58,696 nt of DNA from CALVGQ01 sp964370435 (GTDB taxonomy: Bacteria > Bacillota_I > Bacilli_A > Erysipelotrichales > Erysipelotrichaceae), in NCBI GenBank assembly GCA_964370435.1, contig CAYJJG010000009.1, forward strand, positions 1 to 58,696, read 5' to 3'. How positions within the stretch are numbered: position 1 is the stretch's first letter; every line of letters starts with the position of its first letter. Under the pieces are notes generated by a model that saw nothing but the letters and a program-made list of their open reading frames with translations, ran no database searches and had not been told where the DNA came from. Made by a program: the position numbers and the translations under genes. This document shows positions 42,952-50,827 of this stretch, one piece after another.

Positions 42952-44193
42952 TTATATAACAAACTCACCATGCTCCATAATTACAATTTTTTTACCATCA
43001 AAGGTTGTCCCAACAACTTTAGTTTCCTGTGTTCCAATCATAAAATCATGATGTGAGGTTGCTACATTTACACCAGCCTCCAACAATTCTTCTTTACTCA
43101 TTGATGAGCCATTTTTAATGTTTGATGGAAAAGAAGAACCAAATGCAAGATGGCATGCAGCATTTTCATCAATTAATCCATTATAAAATACTTGATTCAT
43201 TTTTTTAATAGGACTGTGTTTTGATACTAACGCCAACTCACCAAGTTGTCGTGTAAACTCAGTTTTAAATAAAGCATCTTTTAATAATTCTACATTACTT
43301 GATGCACTACAATCAATTGCTTTACCATCCTTAAAGGTAATTGAAAAGTCACTTACAAGTTTTCCTGACATCATTAATGGAAAAGAAGCTACAGCAATCC
43401 CGTTTACAGTACGATAATCTGGGTCTGTAAAAATCTCTTCAGTTGGCATATTAGCAACATAAGGCTCACTTACTTTACTCGAACCCATATCAGCTGCCGA
43501 TGTCCACAAGTGATCTTTTACTAGATCCATTGTTATGTCTGTACCTAGTTCCGTTGTAATATGCACTGTTTTAAAATTAAAATTATTTAATTTTTGAGAA
43601 ACTTTAGCCATTGCATCACAGTGATCTAACCAATTTTGAACAGGACAGCTTTCTTCGTCTATTCGCATCATTTCACAAATTTGTCCATCCAATTTCATGA
43701 AAGCATCTTCTTTTGATAGCTGTGGATAGAGTGTTTCTGCCCAGTTCATACTCGGTTGCACCGTTCCTACCCATTTTAATGTTCCTTCATGAATATATTT
43801 ACGTACTACATTACGCACTTCATTTTTTGCGGTATTTTGCGCCAACAGCTTACTTGAGGGTACATCTTCATTAAGTGTTGGATAACTACAGTTAATACCC
43901 ATTTGTACGGCATTAGCACTAAGGTAATAATCAAGGGATTCTTTTTTCCAATTGGGAACTTCTAATAGGGTTTCTTCACTACAATGTAGTGCACGAAGGT
44001 GCTCAATATAGGGATCTTCCATATGTACAATAACATCCCTTGCACCCATCACAAAAGCTTGTTTGCTTACTTCTCTAGCAAGTTCAAGTGCATCTGTTGT
44101 AACTTGTAAAACAAGTGTTTGTCCAGGTTGAATATTTACTCCGATACGAAGCAAAGCAAGTGCTAACTTTTCATACTTTAGTTGTTTATCCAT
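42952..44193 (-). CDS. ampS: Aminopeptidase, M29 family (AmpS/PepS-type)
   Basis: The 413-residue protein matches M29 metallo-aminopeptidases, which remove N-terminal residues from short peptides in the cytosol. Typical segments are GVNIQPGQTLVLQVTTDALELAR in the N-terminal domain (positions ~14-36), TELGTDITMDL, NMPTEEIFTDPDYRTVNGI with a metal-binding Glu, the HLAFGSSF region and the SHHDFMIG motif near the C-terminus with a His ligand. The length is normal (about 410). A strong AAAGGAG site precedes the ATG, and a terminator follows. It is probably a separate unit from the DUF1653 gene, about 40 bp upstream. Confidence 0.9.
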   Translation of the reverse strand: MDKQLKYEKLALALLRIGVNIQPGQTLVLQVTTDALELAREVSKQAFVMGARDVIVHMEDPYIEHLRALHCSEETLLEVPNWKKESLDYYLSANAVQMGINCSYPTLNEDVPSSKLLAQNTAKNEVRNVVRKYIHEGTLKWVGTVQPSMNWAETLYPQLSKEDAFMKLDGQICEMMRIDEESCPVQNWLDHCDAMAKVSQKLNNFNFKTVHITTELGTDITMDLVKDHLWTSAADMGSSKVSEPYVANMPTEEIFTDPDYRTVNGIAVASFPLMMSGKLVSDFSITFKDGKAIDCSASSNVELLKDALFKTEFTRQLGELALVSKHSPIKKMNQVFYNGLIDENAACHLAFGSSFPSNIKNGSSMSKEELLEAGVNVATSHHDFMIGTQETKVVGTTFDGKKIVIMEHGEFVI

Positions 44194-44231
44194 TTCTATC
44201 GCTCCTTTTATAGTTTAACTATTTATTGATG

Positions 44232-44453
44232 TTATTCTACTTGTTCTTCTTCAAGCAACTCAAAACGCTTAACCTTGCCCTTTTCAGTTGCAACTAGCTC
44301 ATAAAACATACTTATCGGTCTAACCCAAAATTTCATTTCACCATAAAGAGCTTGATATAACACCATCTCTTCTAATGTTTCACTATGATAAACAATATCG
44401 ATTACACGATATAATTTACCCTTAAAATGACGATAGATTCCTGGTTTAATCAT
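44232..44453 (-). CDS. DUF1653 family small protein
   Basis: The 73-residue protein has the DUF1653 pattern: GIYRHFKGKLYRVIDIVYHSET, a central VLYQALYGEMKFWVRP, and a FYELV stretch. This is a small beta-rich, SH3-like domain of unknown function. Its ATG overlaps the ileS stop (ATGATTAA), so it is translated from the T-box-controlled ileS message. Confidence 0.85.
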   Translation of the reverse strand: MIKPGIYRHFKGKLYRVIDIVYHSETLEEMVLYQALYGEMKFWVRPISMFYELVATEKGKVKRFELLEEEQVE

Positions 44454-47175
44454 TTATAAGTACTTTTTGACAACGTGGACACAGTCCATCTTCTGCATGA
44501 GTTAAAGCAATATTCCAACAACGTGGACACACTTCACCTTGTGCTTTTTCTACTTTTATTTTTGTTAATTGATATGCTTTACCGTCATTCTCACTAAGCG
44601 TAGCTGAAGAAACGATTAACCACTGCGCTAAATGATCACCTAGTACTTCTTTTAATAATACTTCATCTTCAACACTACATGATAATGTTATAGCTGCATC
44701 TAATGGTTTACCAATAATTTTTTCATTACGAGCTTCCTCTAATGCTTTTAATACATCATCACGAAGTAAAAATAAGCGATTAAATTTTTCTTTTAATTCC
44801 TCTGCATTAGAATATTGTTGTGGTTTCATAAATTCTAAGTAATGCACTGATGTATCTTCATCACCAAAATGATTCCATACTTCTTGCATTGTAAATACAA
44901 GTGTTGGTGCAAAACAACGAACTAATGCATCAACTGTTTTATAAATTACTGTTTGAACACATCGACGACGTACACTATCTTTTTTATCAATATATAGAAT
45001 ATCTTTAGTGAAATCTAGATAGTAACTACTTAGTTCATTAATCATGAAGGTAGTTAATATTTGATTAGCTTGCATAAAATCATAATTCATATAACAATCA
45101 ACTGCTTTTTGTACTGTTTCATCTAAAAGAACTAATATATGTTGATCCACTAGTGGCATAGCTTCAAAAGCAACTAAGTCATTTTTTGGATTAAAATCTT
45201 CTTTATTGATATTACCTAACATAAATCTAAAAGTATTGCGAACTTTACGGTATTGTTCACTAACCTGTTTCATCATGTCATCACCAATACGCATATCTTG
45301 TTTAAAGTCTACACTACTTGCCCATAAACGAAGGATATCAGCCCCATATTGTTTAACCACTTTTAATGGGTCTACAACATTACCAATGGATTTTGACATT
45401 TTTTCACCCTTAGCATCACACACATAGCCATGGGATAAAACTGCCTTATAAGGTGCATGATCATATACTGCAGTCGAAACAATTAGACTTGAATTAAACC
45501 AACCACGATATTGATCACTACCTTCAAAATATAAATCACAAGGATGCTCATAACCTCTAGCTAATAGCTCATTATGAGATGATCCTGAATCAAACCATAC
45601 ATCCATAATATCGCTTTCCTTTGTGAAATTACCATTAGGACTTTTTGCATTGGTATAGCCTTCAGGAAGTAACTCTTTAGCTTCCTTTTCAAACCATACA
45701 TTACTGCCATGTTCTTTTACTAAAGCACTAATATGTTCAAAAACTTCCTTCTCCATAATTGGCGATCCATCTTCATGATATAAAATTGGAATAGGAACAC
45801 CCCATAAACGTTGTCTTGAAATACACCAATCACTGCGATCTTTAATCATATTAGCAAGACGTACTTCTCCCCATTCATTATGCCAAGTTACATTCTTAAT
45901 TTCATTTAAAAGCTTCTCTTTAATTTTAGAAATAGAGGCAAACCACTGTACAGTTGCTCTAAAAATAATAGGTCTTTTAAGTCTTTCATCATGCGGGTAA
46001 CTATGAACTATAGTTTCAACATGAAGTAAATGACCACTTTCATTTAACTTGGTAATTACTTTTTTGCTACAATCGTCTACAAATAGACCTTCTAAATCTG
46101 CACCAGCTTCTTCGGTCATATTACCCTTTTCATCTACTGGACAAAATGCTTTTAAACCATATTTTAAACCAACATAAAAGTCATCTGCTCCGTGCCCTGG
46201 AGCAGTATGTACACATCCAGTACCGGCTTCATCGCTAACATGATTACCTAAAATAATGATTGAAGGACGCTCACTATAAAAAGGATGACTAACAGTAATA
46301 TGTTCTAATTCTTTTCCTTTATAAGTTTTTAAAATACCTTCATTTTCAAGCTTAAATTTTACAAGTAATTCTTCCACTAAAGACTCTAATACAATTAGTT
46401 TCCCTTTAGCAGTTTGTACTACCGCATAAGTTAATCCTTCATTTAAACAAATTGCTAAATTAGCTGGAATTGTCCAAGGAGTTGTCGTCCATATAACAAA
46501 TTTCTCATCAGTTAAAACACCCTTACCATCAAGCACATTAAATGCAACAAAAATAGTTGGATCTTTTTTATCTAAATAAATAATTTCGCTATCTGCTATA
46601 GCTGTTTCTTGAGCTGGTGACCAATAGATTGGTTTTAATCCTTGATAGATTAAGCCATCTAATGCCATTTTAGCAAAGTTATCAATTTGTCTAGCTTCAA
46701 AATCCTTTTGTAGTGTTATATAAGGATTATCAAAATCAGCCCAAGTACCTAATCGTTTCATCGTTTCCATTTGAGTTGCTACTTGAGTATAAGCAAATTC
46801 TTCACATTTTCTTCTAAAATCAGCTGCTGATATTTTCTTACGATCAACACCTAATTTTTGAATAGCATTTTCAATAGGTAAACCATGAGTATCCCAGCCA
46901 GGAAAAAATGGTGTATAATAGCCATTCATTGCATGAGAACGCACAATAATATCCTTAATAATACGATTCATTGCAGTACCTGCATGAAGATTCCCATTAG
47001 CATATGGTGGCCCATCATGTAGAATAAAACTTGGTTGTCCCTTATGTGCTTCTAATAATTTTTGGTAAGCCTTTTCTTGATTCCAAACAGCTAACATCTT
47101 AGGTTCTTTTTCTGTAAGATTCCCTCGCATTTCAAATGCTGTTTTAGGCATGAGTAGTGTATCTTTGTAATCCAT
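44446..47175 (-). CDS. ileS: Isoleucyl-tRNA synthetase
   Basis: The 909-residue class I enzyme charges tRNA-Ile. The HIGH motif appears as HAGT (64-67) in PPYANGNLHAGT and the KMSKS motif as GEKMSKSIGN. The CP1 editing domain is present (WTTTPWTIPANLA; GHGADDFYVG). A C-terminal zinc finger reads CPRCWN...CPRC. The layout is that of the bacterial (IleS1) type. It lies downstream of a T-box leader and the divIVA gene, as in many Firmicutes. AAAGGAGG precedes the ATG. Confidence 0.96.
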   Translation of the reverse strand: MDYKDTLLMPKTAFEMRGNLTEKEPKMLAVWNQEKAYQKLLEAHKGQPSFILHDGPPYANGNLHAGTAMNRIIKDIIVRSHAMNGYYTPFFPGWDTHGLPIENAIQKLGVDRKKISAADFRRKCEEFAYTQVATQMETMKRLGTWADFDNPYITLQKDFEARQIDNFAKMALDGLIYQGLKPIYWSPAQETAIADSEIIYLDKKDPTIFVAFNVLDGKGVLTDEKFVIWTTTPWTIPANLAICLNEGLTYAVVQTAKGKLIVLESLVEELLVKFKLENEGILKTYKGKELEHITVSHPFYSERPSIIILGNHVSDEAGTGCVHTAPGHGADDFYVGLKYGLKAFCPVDEKGNMTEEAGADLEGLFVDDCSKKVITKLNESGHLLHVETIVHSYPHDERLKRPIIFRATVQWFASISKIKEKLLNEIKNVTWHNEWGEVRLANMIKDRSDWCISRQRLWGVPIPILYHEDGSPIMEKEVFEHISALVKEHGSNVWFEKEAKELLPEGYTNAKSPNGNFTKESDIMDVWFDSGSSHNELLARGYEHPCDLYFEGSDQYRGWFNSSLIVSTAVYDHAPYKAVLSHGYVCDAKGEKMSKSIGNVVDPLKVVKQYGADILRLWASSVDFKQDMRIGDDMMKQVSEQYRKVRNTFRFMLGNINKEDFNPKNDLVAFEAMPLVDQHILVLLDETVQKAVDCYMNYDFMQANQILTTFMINELSSYYLDFTKDILYIDKKDSVRRRCVQTVIYKTVDALVRCFAPTLVFTMQEVWNHFGDEDTSVHYLEFMKPQQYSNAEELKEKFNRLFLLRDDVLKALEEARNEKIIGKPLDAAITLSCSVEDEVLLKEVLGDHLAQWLIVSSATLSENDGKAYQLTKIKVEKAQGEVCPRCWNIALTHAEDGLCPRCQKVLIND

Positions 47176-47187
47176 GGATAAATCCTC

Positions 47188-47400
47188 CTTTTATATAAAA
47201 AAAGTCCTTATTGCTAAGGACGAAATCTTCGCGGTACCACCTTAGTTCATAAGTAAACTTATGCACTTTATTCGTTAACGCCGACAACGTCGATTCCTTT
47301 TCAAAATCGCTACTTCCAAGTGATATCTTATTTACTTCTTTCAATCACTTCCACCAACCGTGATTTCTCTATGCTTTTAAAGTAATAAACTTGTCTTGTT
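47188..47400 (-). ncRNA. T-box leader of ileS
   Basis: The minus-strand leader carries the hallmarks of a tRNA-sensing T-box. Stem I has AGAGA and GGTTGGTGGAAGTGAT; the probable specifier codon ATC (Ile) is at 47322-47324. The conserved T-box sequence AAGGTGGTACCGCG is at 47230-47243 and would pair with the free CCA end of uncharged tRNA-Ile. A terminator GTCCTT / AAGGAC at 47204-47221 is followed by a T run. Uncharged tRNA-Ile would favour the antiterminator and ileS expression. Confidence 0.92.
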
Positions 47401-47408
47401 CCTAGTAT

Positions 47409-47873
47409 TTAATCTTTAATATGTTTCATAACTGGTATTTCTATTGTTTCAAATTCTTCAATAACTTTTCGCAAATTTTGAGTTTTTTCTAACAGCTCTT
47501 CTTTTCTTTCAACTACTTCTTTAGATAAGTTAGAAACTTCATTAAGAATTAGTTTTGCAGTAGTGAGTGCTTCACTGATTATTGCGTCAGCATTACTTTG
47601 CGCTGTATCAATGATGCGATTTGATTCTCTTAAGGCAAGTCTTGCGATTTCATCTGCTGCCTTCTCTTTACCTTCAAAACCATCCATCAAAGCTTCATAA
47701 CGTTGCTTAATCAAAGTAAACTCTTCATTAGCCTTATTAATTTGAAGGTCATAAACCTTTATCTGATTCTGTAGAGTTTCTATTTGTTGACGATATTCTT
47801 CAAGAGTATTATCCACAGCAAAACGATCATAACCTGATTTCATTAATTTAAAATTAGTTATTTTATTACTCAT
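47409..47873 (-). CDS. divIVA: Cell division protein DivIVA
   Basis: DivIVA binds negatively curved membrane at poles and septa and positions division and sporulation proteins. The 154-residue protein has the short N-terminal lipid-binding domain (FKLMKSGYDRFAVDNTLEEY) and then coiled coil to about residue 145. The frame opens at 47882, but GGGAGGTG is best placed for the ATG at 47873. It sits between ylmH and the ileS T-box, the conserved position in Firmicutes. Confidence 0.92.
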   Translation of the reverse strand: MSNKITNFKLMKSGYDRFAVDNTLEEYRQQIETLQNQIKVYDLQINKANEEFTLIKQRYEALMDGFEGKEKAADEIARLALRESNRIIDTAQSNADAIISEALTTAKLILNEVSNLSKEVVERKEELLEKTQNLRKVIEEFETIEIPVMKHIKD

Positions 47874-47887
47874 GAAGTGCACCTCCC

Positions 47888-48643
47888 TTACAAATACTTT
47901 TTAACCGTTACTATGTGGCGGTCTTTTCTGGAAGTTTTTCCATCATCCACCAGTATATAACGCCCACTACCAGAAATTGAGATAACGTTATTATTATGAC
48001 ATAATTTGCTGTAATCTTCAATAATTTCATGATTTATTGATACTTTATTTAATTTTATTAACTCTTGTGCAATTTTCCTTGAGCAAGGAACAATCGCTCC
48101 TACGACATTATCAAGACGAAGACTCGCAACATTAATTGATTGTTCTTCAAACTGTTGTGAAGTATACAGTGCTTCATCACTTTGTTTAAATACTATTTTT
48201 AATTTATGTATCTGTGTACATTGTTCACACACATATTGTGCCATCGCACTACTTACATAAATAACAATTTTATCTTCTAATATAAAGAGATCCCCAAAGT
48301 GGCTACGCTCAATGTCTAATGCCATTAAAGCACCTAGCACATCAGAATGGCTTATCTTAACAAACTTTTGATTTATTTTAGCTACTAAGCATACAACTTC
48401 ACTTTCAAAAACATCACTATAATAAAGAAAGGCTATCCGTGCTCGTCTAGCATTAGGATAACCACCATCAATTTGATAAAGATGTTTTTTGCCAAGATAT
48501 TTTATCGCTGTCACTAGCTCTTCTTCATTAAAAAAAGAAGTAGTTACTTGTTGTTGATATCGGATACATTGCTTACTATAATCTTCTAATCTTGCAAAAA
48601 ATAAAGCACTATCTTTAACATTAGTTTTCTTCATCTTGTACAT
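47888..48643 (-). CDS. ylmH: YlmH, S4-domain RNA-binding protein
   Basis: The 251-residue protein ends in an S4 RNA-binding domain (residues ~180-245: VPCSRKIAQELIKLNKVSINHEI and the SGSGRYILVDDG turn). The N-terminal region matches YlmH of the division cluster. YlmH-type proteins are linked to rescue of stalled large ribosomal subunits and to division. The start overlaps the sepF stop; ATGs at 48643 and 48634 are both possible, neither with a strong ribosome binding site, suggesting translational coupling. Confidence 0.88.
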   Translation of the reverse strand: MYKMKKTNVKDSALFFARLEDYSKQCIRYQQQVTTSFFNEEELVTAIKYLGKKHLYQIDGGYPNARRARIAFLYYSDVFESEVVCLVAKINQKFVKISHSDVLGALMALDIERSHFGDLFILEDKIVIYVSSAMAQYVCEQCTQIHKLKIVFKQSDEALYTSQQFEEQSINVASLRLDNVVGAIVPCSRKIAQELIKLNKVSINHEIIEDYSKLCHNNNVISISGSGRYILVDDGKTSRKDRHIVTVKKYL

Positions 48644-49034
48644 TCATATCTATTTGCCCATCGACACCTATCGATTTAGGGGTAAATAAATAAACATTAT
48701 CTCCAACTAAAACTTTATCTCCCTGTAAAGCAAATACTACACCTGTCAAGAAATCACATACACGTCTAGCTGTTGTAGCATCTAGGCGGTGCATATTAAC
48801 TACTGCCGCTTTCACTTTCATTAAATGGCTACCAATTTCATGGGCATCTGTTAAAGAACGTGGTTCAAATAAAACAAGTACAGTATTACCTGCATTTTTT
48901 AATTTAGATGCATCTGCAGCTTTTTCATAATGCGTATATCGAGTAGCTTCTTCTTCACTCATTTCAATGGATTCCTCTACTTCTTCATCGTCTTCTTCAA
49001 CAGTGAACAAATTCTTAATTTTTTGTGATATCAT
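48621..49034 (-). CDS. sepF: Cell division protein SepF
   Basis: The 137-residue protein has an acidic N-terminal linker after a short membrane-binding start (MISQKIKNLF) and the SepF core from about residue 45, with VLFEPRSLTDAHEIGSHL and AAVVNMHRLDATTARRVCDFLTGV. SepF rings tether FtsZ filaments to the membrane. The tail VGDNVYLFTPKSI is typical. GGGAGG lies ten bases before the ATG. Confidence 0.93.
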   Translation of the reverse strand: MISQKIKNLFTVEEDDEEVEESIEMSEEEATRYTHYEKAADASKLKNAGNTVLVLFEPRSLTDAHEIGSHLMKVKAAVVNMHRLDATTARRVCDFLTGVVFALQGDKVLVGDNVYLFTPKSIGVDGQIDMNVQDEEN

Positions 49035-49061
49035 TCCATATTACCTCCCACAATTATTCTT

Positions 49062-49090
49062 ATTATAGCATAACTTTTTTGATTTTTTAA
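49062..49090 (-). promoter_or_regulatory. Promoter of the sepF-ylmH-divIVA unit
   Basis: Minus strand: TTAAAA (49085-49090), 17-bp spacer, extended -10 TGCTATAAT with TATAAT at 49062-49067, about 28 bp before the sepF start. Confidence 0.65.
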
Positions 49091-49104
49091 CTTTTTTCAG
49101 CGTA

Positions 49105-49134
49105 AAAAGAATGCGGAAAAATTTGCATTCTTTT
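49105..49134. terminator. Terminator after sigG-ylmC
   Basis: AAAAGAATGC / GCATTCTTTT, ten pairs, ten-base loop, with T runs on both sides. It separates the sporulation sigG unit from the vegetative sepF unit. Confidence 0.8.
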
Positions 49135-49393
49135 AATTCCTTCTTCGTTGTTTTGTACCTTCAACTAATACAACATCGCTACCTACAGAAACAATTCGAT
49201 CTATTTTAACAATGACACTACTGTCTTTTAAAAAAGCTTGAAAAAAATAACTGAATAAAGTGGTCTTTTTTCTAACGCAGAAAGATTCAATTTTATATAC
49301 TTGTGGATCATATTCGAAGTCTGCAATATACCCTAATATCTGTCCATCTACAATGGATATTACTTGTTTTTGCATTAATACACTCATTTTCAT
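49133..49393 (-). CDS. ylmC: YlmC/YmxH family PRC-barrel protein
   Basis: The 86-residue protein is a PRC-barrel domain of the YlmC/YmxH sporulation family: KQVISIVDGQILGYIADFEYD at the start and a VKIDRIVSVGSDVVLVE strand near the end. The frame opens at 49411, but AGGTG is placed properly for the ATG at 49393. It follows sigG by about 50 bp and shares its terminator, as in Bacillus. Exact function unknown. Confidence 0.85.
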   Translation of the reverse strand: MKMSVLMQKQVISIVDGQILGYIADFEYDPQVYKIESFCVRKKTTLFSYFFQAFLKDSSVIVKIDRIVSVGSDVVLVEGTKQRRRN

Positions 49394-49444
49394 ACCATCA
49401 CCTATTAACACTATATGCAGTAATAGATAAAATTATGTCGAAAT

Positions 49445-50218
49445 TTATAAACTTTTCTTTAATGAGCTTAGCGCATTTTTTTCAAGGCGAGAAACTTGAG
49501 CCTGTGATATTCCTAATTCATGTGCTATTTCAACTTGAGTTTTACCATCATAATACCGTTGTTTAATAATATCAAATTCTTTGGGATTAAGATGACGCAT
49601 ACTTTCCCTTAAGGATAGCTTATTCTGTAACAGCTTTATCTCATCTTTATCATCATGTATTTGATCAAGCAAATAAAGTGTATCATTATCATCCTGAAAT
49701 AAAGGTTCAAAAATACTAACTACACTTTGCATGGATTCTAAACTATCTTGCACCTCTTTAGAAGTAACTTTTAATATCTCTGCCAACTCTTCATAAGTAG
49801 GATCTTTTTGATGAGTATGAATGAAATTTTCTTTTTCTCTTAGTACCTTATACGCTAATTCCTTCAGTTGTCTTGATACTCTTATCATTTGATTATCGCG
49901 TAAATAACGTTTCATTTCACCAATAATCATTGGTACTGCATAAGTAGAAAATCGTACTTCATGTTTCAGATCAAAGTTATCAATAGCTTTAATTAAACCA
50001 ACACAACCAATTTGAAAAAGGTCATCCATGTTATCAACACGATGCACAAAGCGTTGTGTCATTGCTAAAACAAGCTTTAAATTACCTAAAATTAACTCCT
50101 CTTTACAAGAGCTATCACCTTCTTGAAGTCGCACAAACAAGGCCATCATTTCTTTGTTTTTTAATACTGGTAATGTCGAAGTATTAATACCATTTATTTC
50201 TACTTTATATCTTGCCAT
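49445..50218 (-). CDS. sigG: Sporulation sigma factor SigG
   Basis: The 257-residue sigma-70 family factor matches SigG along its length. It starts with MARYKVEINGINTSTLPVLKN (SigG: SRNKVEICGVDTSKLPVLKN). Region 2 has DDLFQIGCVGLIKAIDNFD and VRFSTYAVPMIIGEMKRYLRD, and region 4 has TQVEIAHELGISQAQVSRLEK. SigG directs late forespore transcription, including germination and DNA-protection genes. In Bacillus sigG follows spoIIGA-sigE; that pair is absent upstream here. A forespore-type -10 box lies 23-32 bp before the start. Confidence 0.95.
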   Translation of the reverse strand: MARYKVEINGINTSTLPVLKNKEMMALFVRLQEGDSSCKEELILGNLKLVLAMTQRFVHRVDNMDDLFQIGCVGLIKAIDNFDLKHEVRFSTYAVPMIIGEMKRYLRDNQMIRVSRQLKELAYKVLREKENFIHTHQKDPTYEELAEILKVTSKEVQDSLESMQSVVSIFEPLFQDDNDTLYLLDQIHDDKDEIKLLQNKLSLRESMRHLNPKEFDIIKQRYYDGKTQVEIAHELGISQAQVSRLEKNALSSLKKSL

Positions 50219-50240
50219 AATCTACCTCACTCAATAATTT

Positions 50241-50250
50241 AAGTGTTCCC
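50241..50250 (-). promoter_or_regulatory. SigF/SigG-type -10 element upstream of sigG
   Basis: Minus strand GGGAACACTT fits the forespore consensus GGNRANAYTW at every position. A convincing GYWTA -35 at the usual 15-16 bp spacing was not seen (GCTTG lies 13 bp upstream). This matches the known control of sigG by SigF and itself. Confidence 0.55.
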
Positions 50251-50591
50251 ACCTATCGATAATCAAGCAAGGAAATTAAAGGTAACTACAAACTGAAAAA
50301 AGTGATTAATCCATGATTAATTCAGTTTAATTTTACTATTACAAGCACTATAGTCTTTTACATTCTAACTATTTTTCCTATATTAAATTTTATTTGTTTA
50401 ATTTTAATTTTTTAACAAGTATTACCAATTAATTTAATGTTTATTTCATAAATTGTAATGTGGAGTAGCTTGAATATTCATCTTAAAAGCGAATATAGAT
50501 ACAAAAGAGCATTTTAAGATTTTCCTTAATATCTATAAGCCTGTCAACCAAATTACGAAATGCTGTTAGAAGGCACATCACTATATTAAAA
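50251..50591. other. Gene-free region upstream of sigG with several inverted repeats
   Basis: No supported ORF was found on either strand in this A+T-rich 340-bp stretch. It contains a nested hairpin (AAACTGA / TCAGTTT at 50290-50328 enclosing ATTAAT / ATTAAT). It also contains two overlapping, mutually exclusive stems: ATATTC with GAATAT (50474-50496) or TATAGATA with TATCTATA (50494-50537), the latter with an inner TTAAG / CTTAA. Alternative pairing of this kind occurs in regulatory RNAs, but there is no other support. Confidence 0.4.
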
Positions 50592-50626
50592 AAACCACAT
50601 TACGACCAATGTCATAAATGTGGTTT
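50592..50626 (-). terminator. Terminator of the opp operon
   Basis: AAACCACATT / AATGTGGTTT, ten pairs, 15-base loop, followed on the minus strand by TTTTTTAATA. Confidence 0.85.
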
Positions 50627-50633
50627 ATAGTGA

Positions 50634-50822
50634 TTAAGTAAATAAGATCCAAACAATAAACATAATCAGACTGAAAATTAATAACGCAAATGGAAATATG
50701 GTGGTTAAAGCAGCTATGATAATTGCTGTTGTATCCCCTTTTTCTAAATTAATAGTTTGTTTCAACTCTTCTAATTCATTTTCCTTTTGTCTATTTTCTT
50801 CTCTATCTCTAGTAAATTTCAA
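50634..50822 (-). CDS. Small membrane protein at the end of the opp operon
   Basis: The 62-residue protein has a charged N-terminal half (KFTRDREENRQKENELEELK, short helix) and a hydrophobic C-terminal half that makes one or two membrane segments (~33-61). It starts with TTG, with AAGGAG eight bases upstream, 5 bp after oppF and ahead of the operon terminator. These positions support a real gene. I do not recognise a family. It may be an accessory of the oligopeptide transporter (inference). Confidence 0.6.
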   Translation of the reverse strand: MKFTRDREENRQKENELEELKQTINLEKGDTTAIIIAALTTIFPFALLIFSLIMFIVWILFT

Positions 50823-50827
50823 AATTA

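Noticed and set aside
47144..47344. 66-codon minus-strand reading frame upstream of ileS
   Set aside because: It runs through the T-box leader (specifier stem, T-box sequence and terminator), has no proper start site and resembles no protein; the RNA element explains the sequence.
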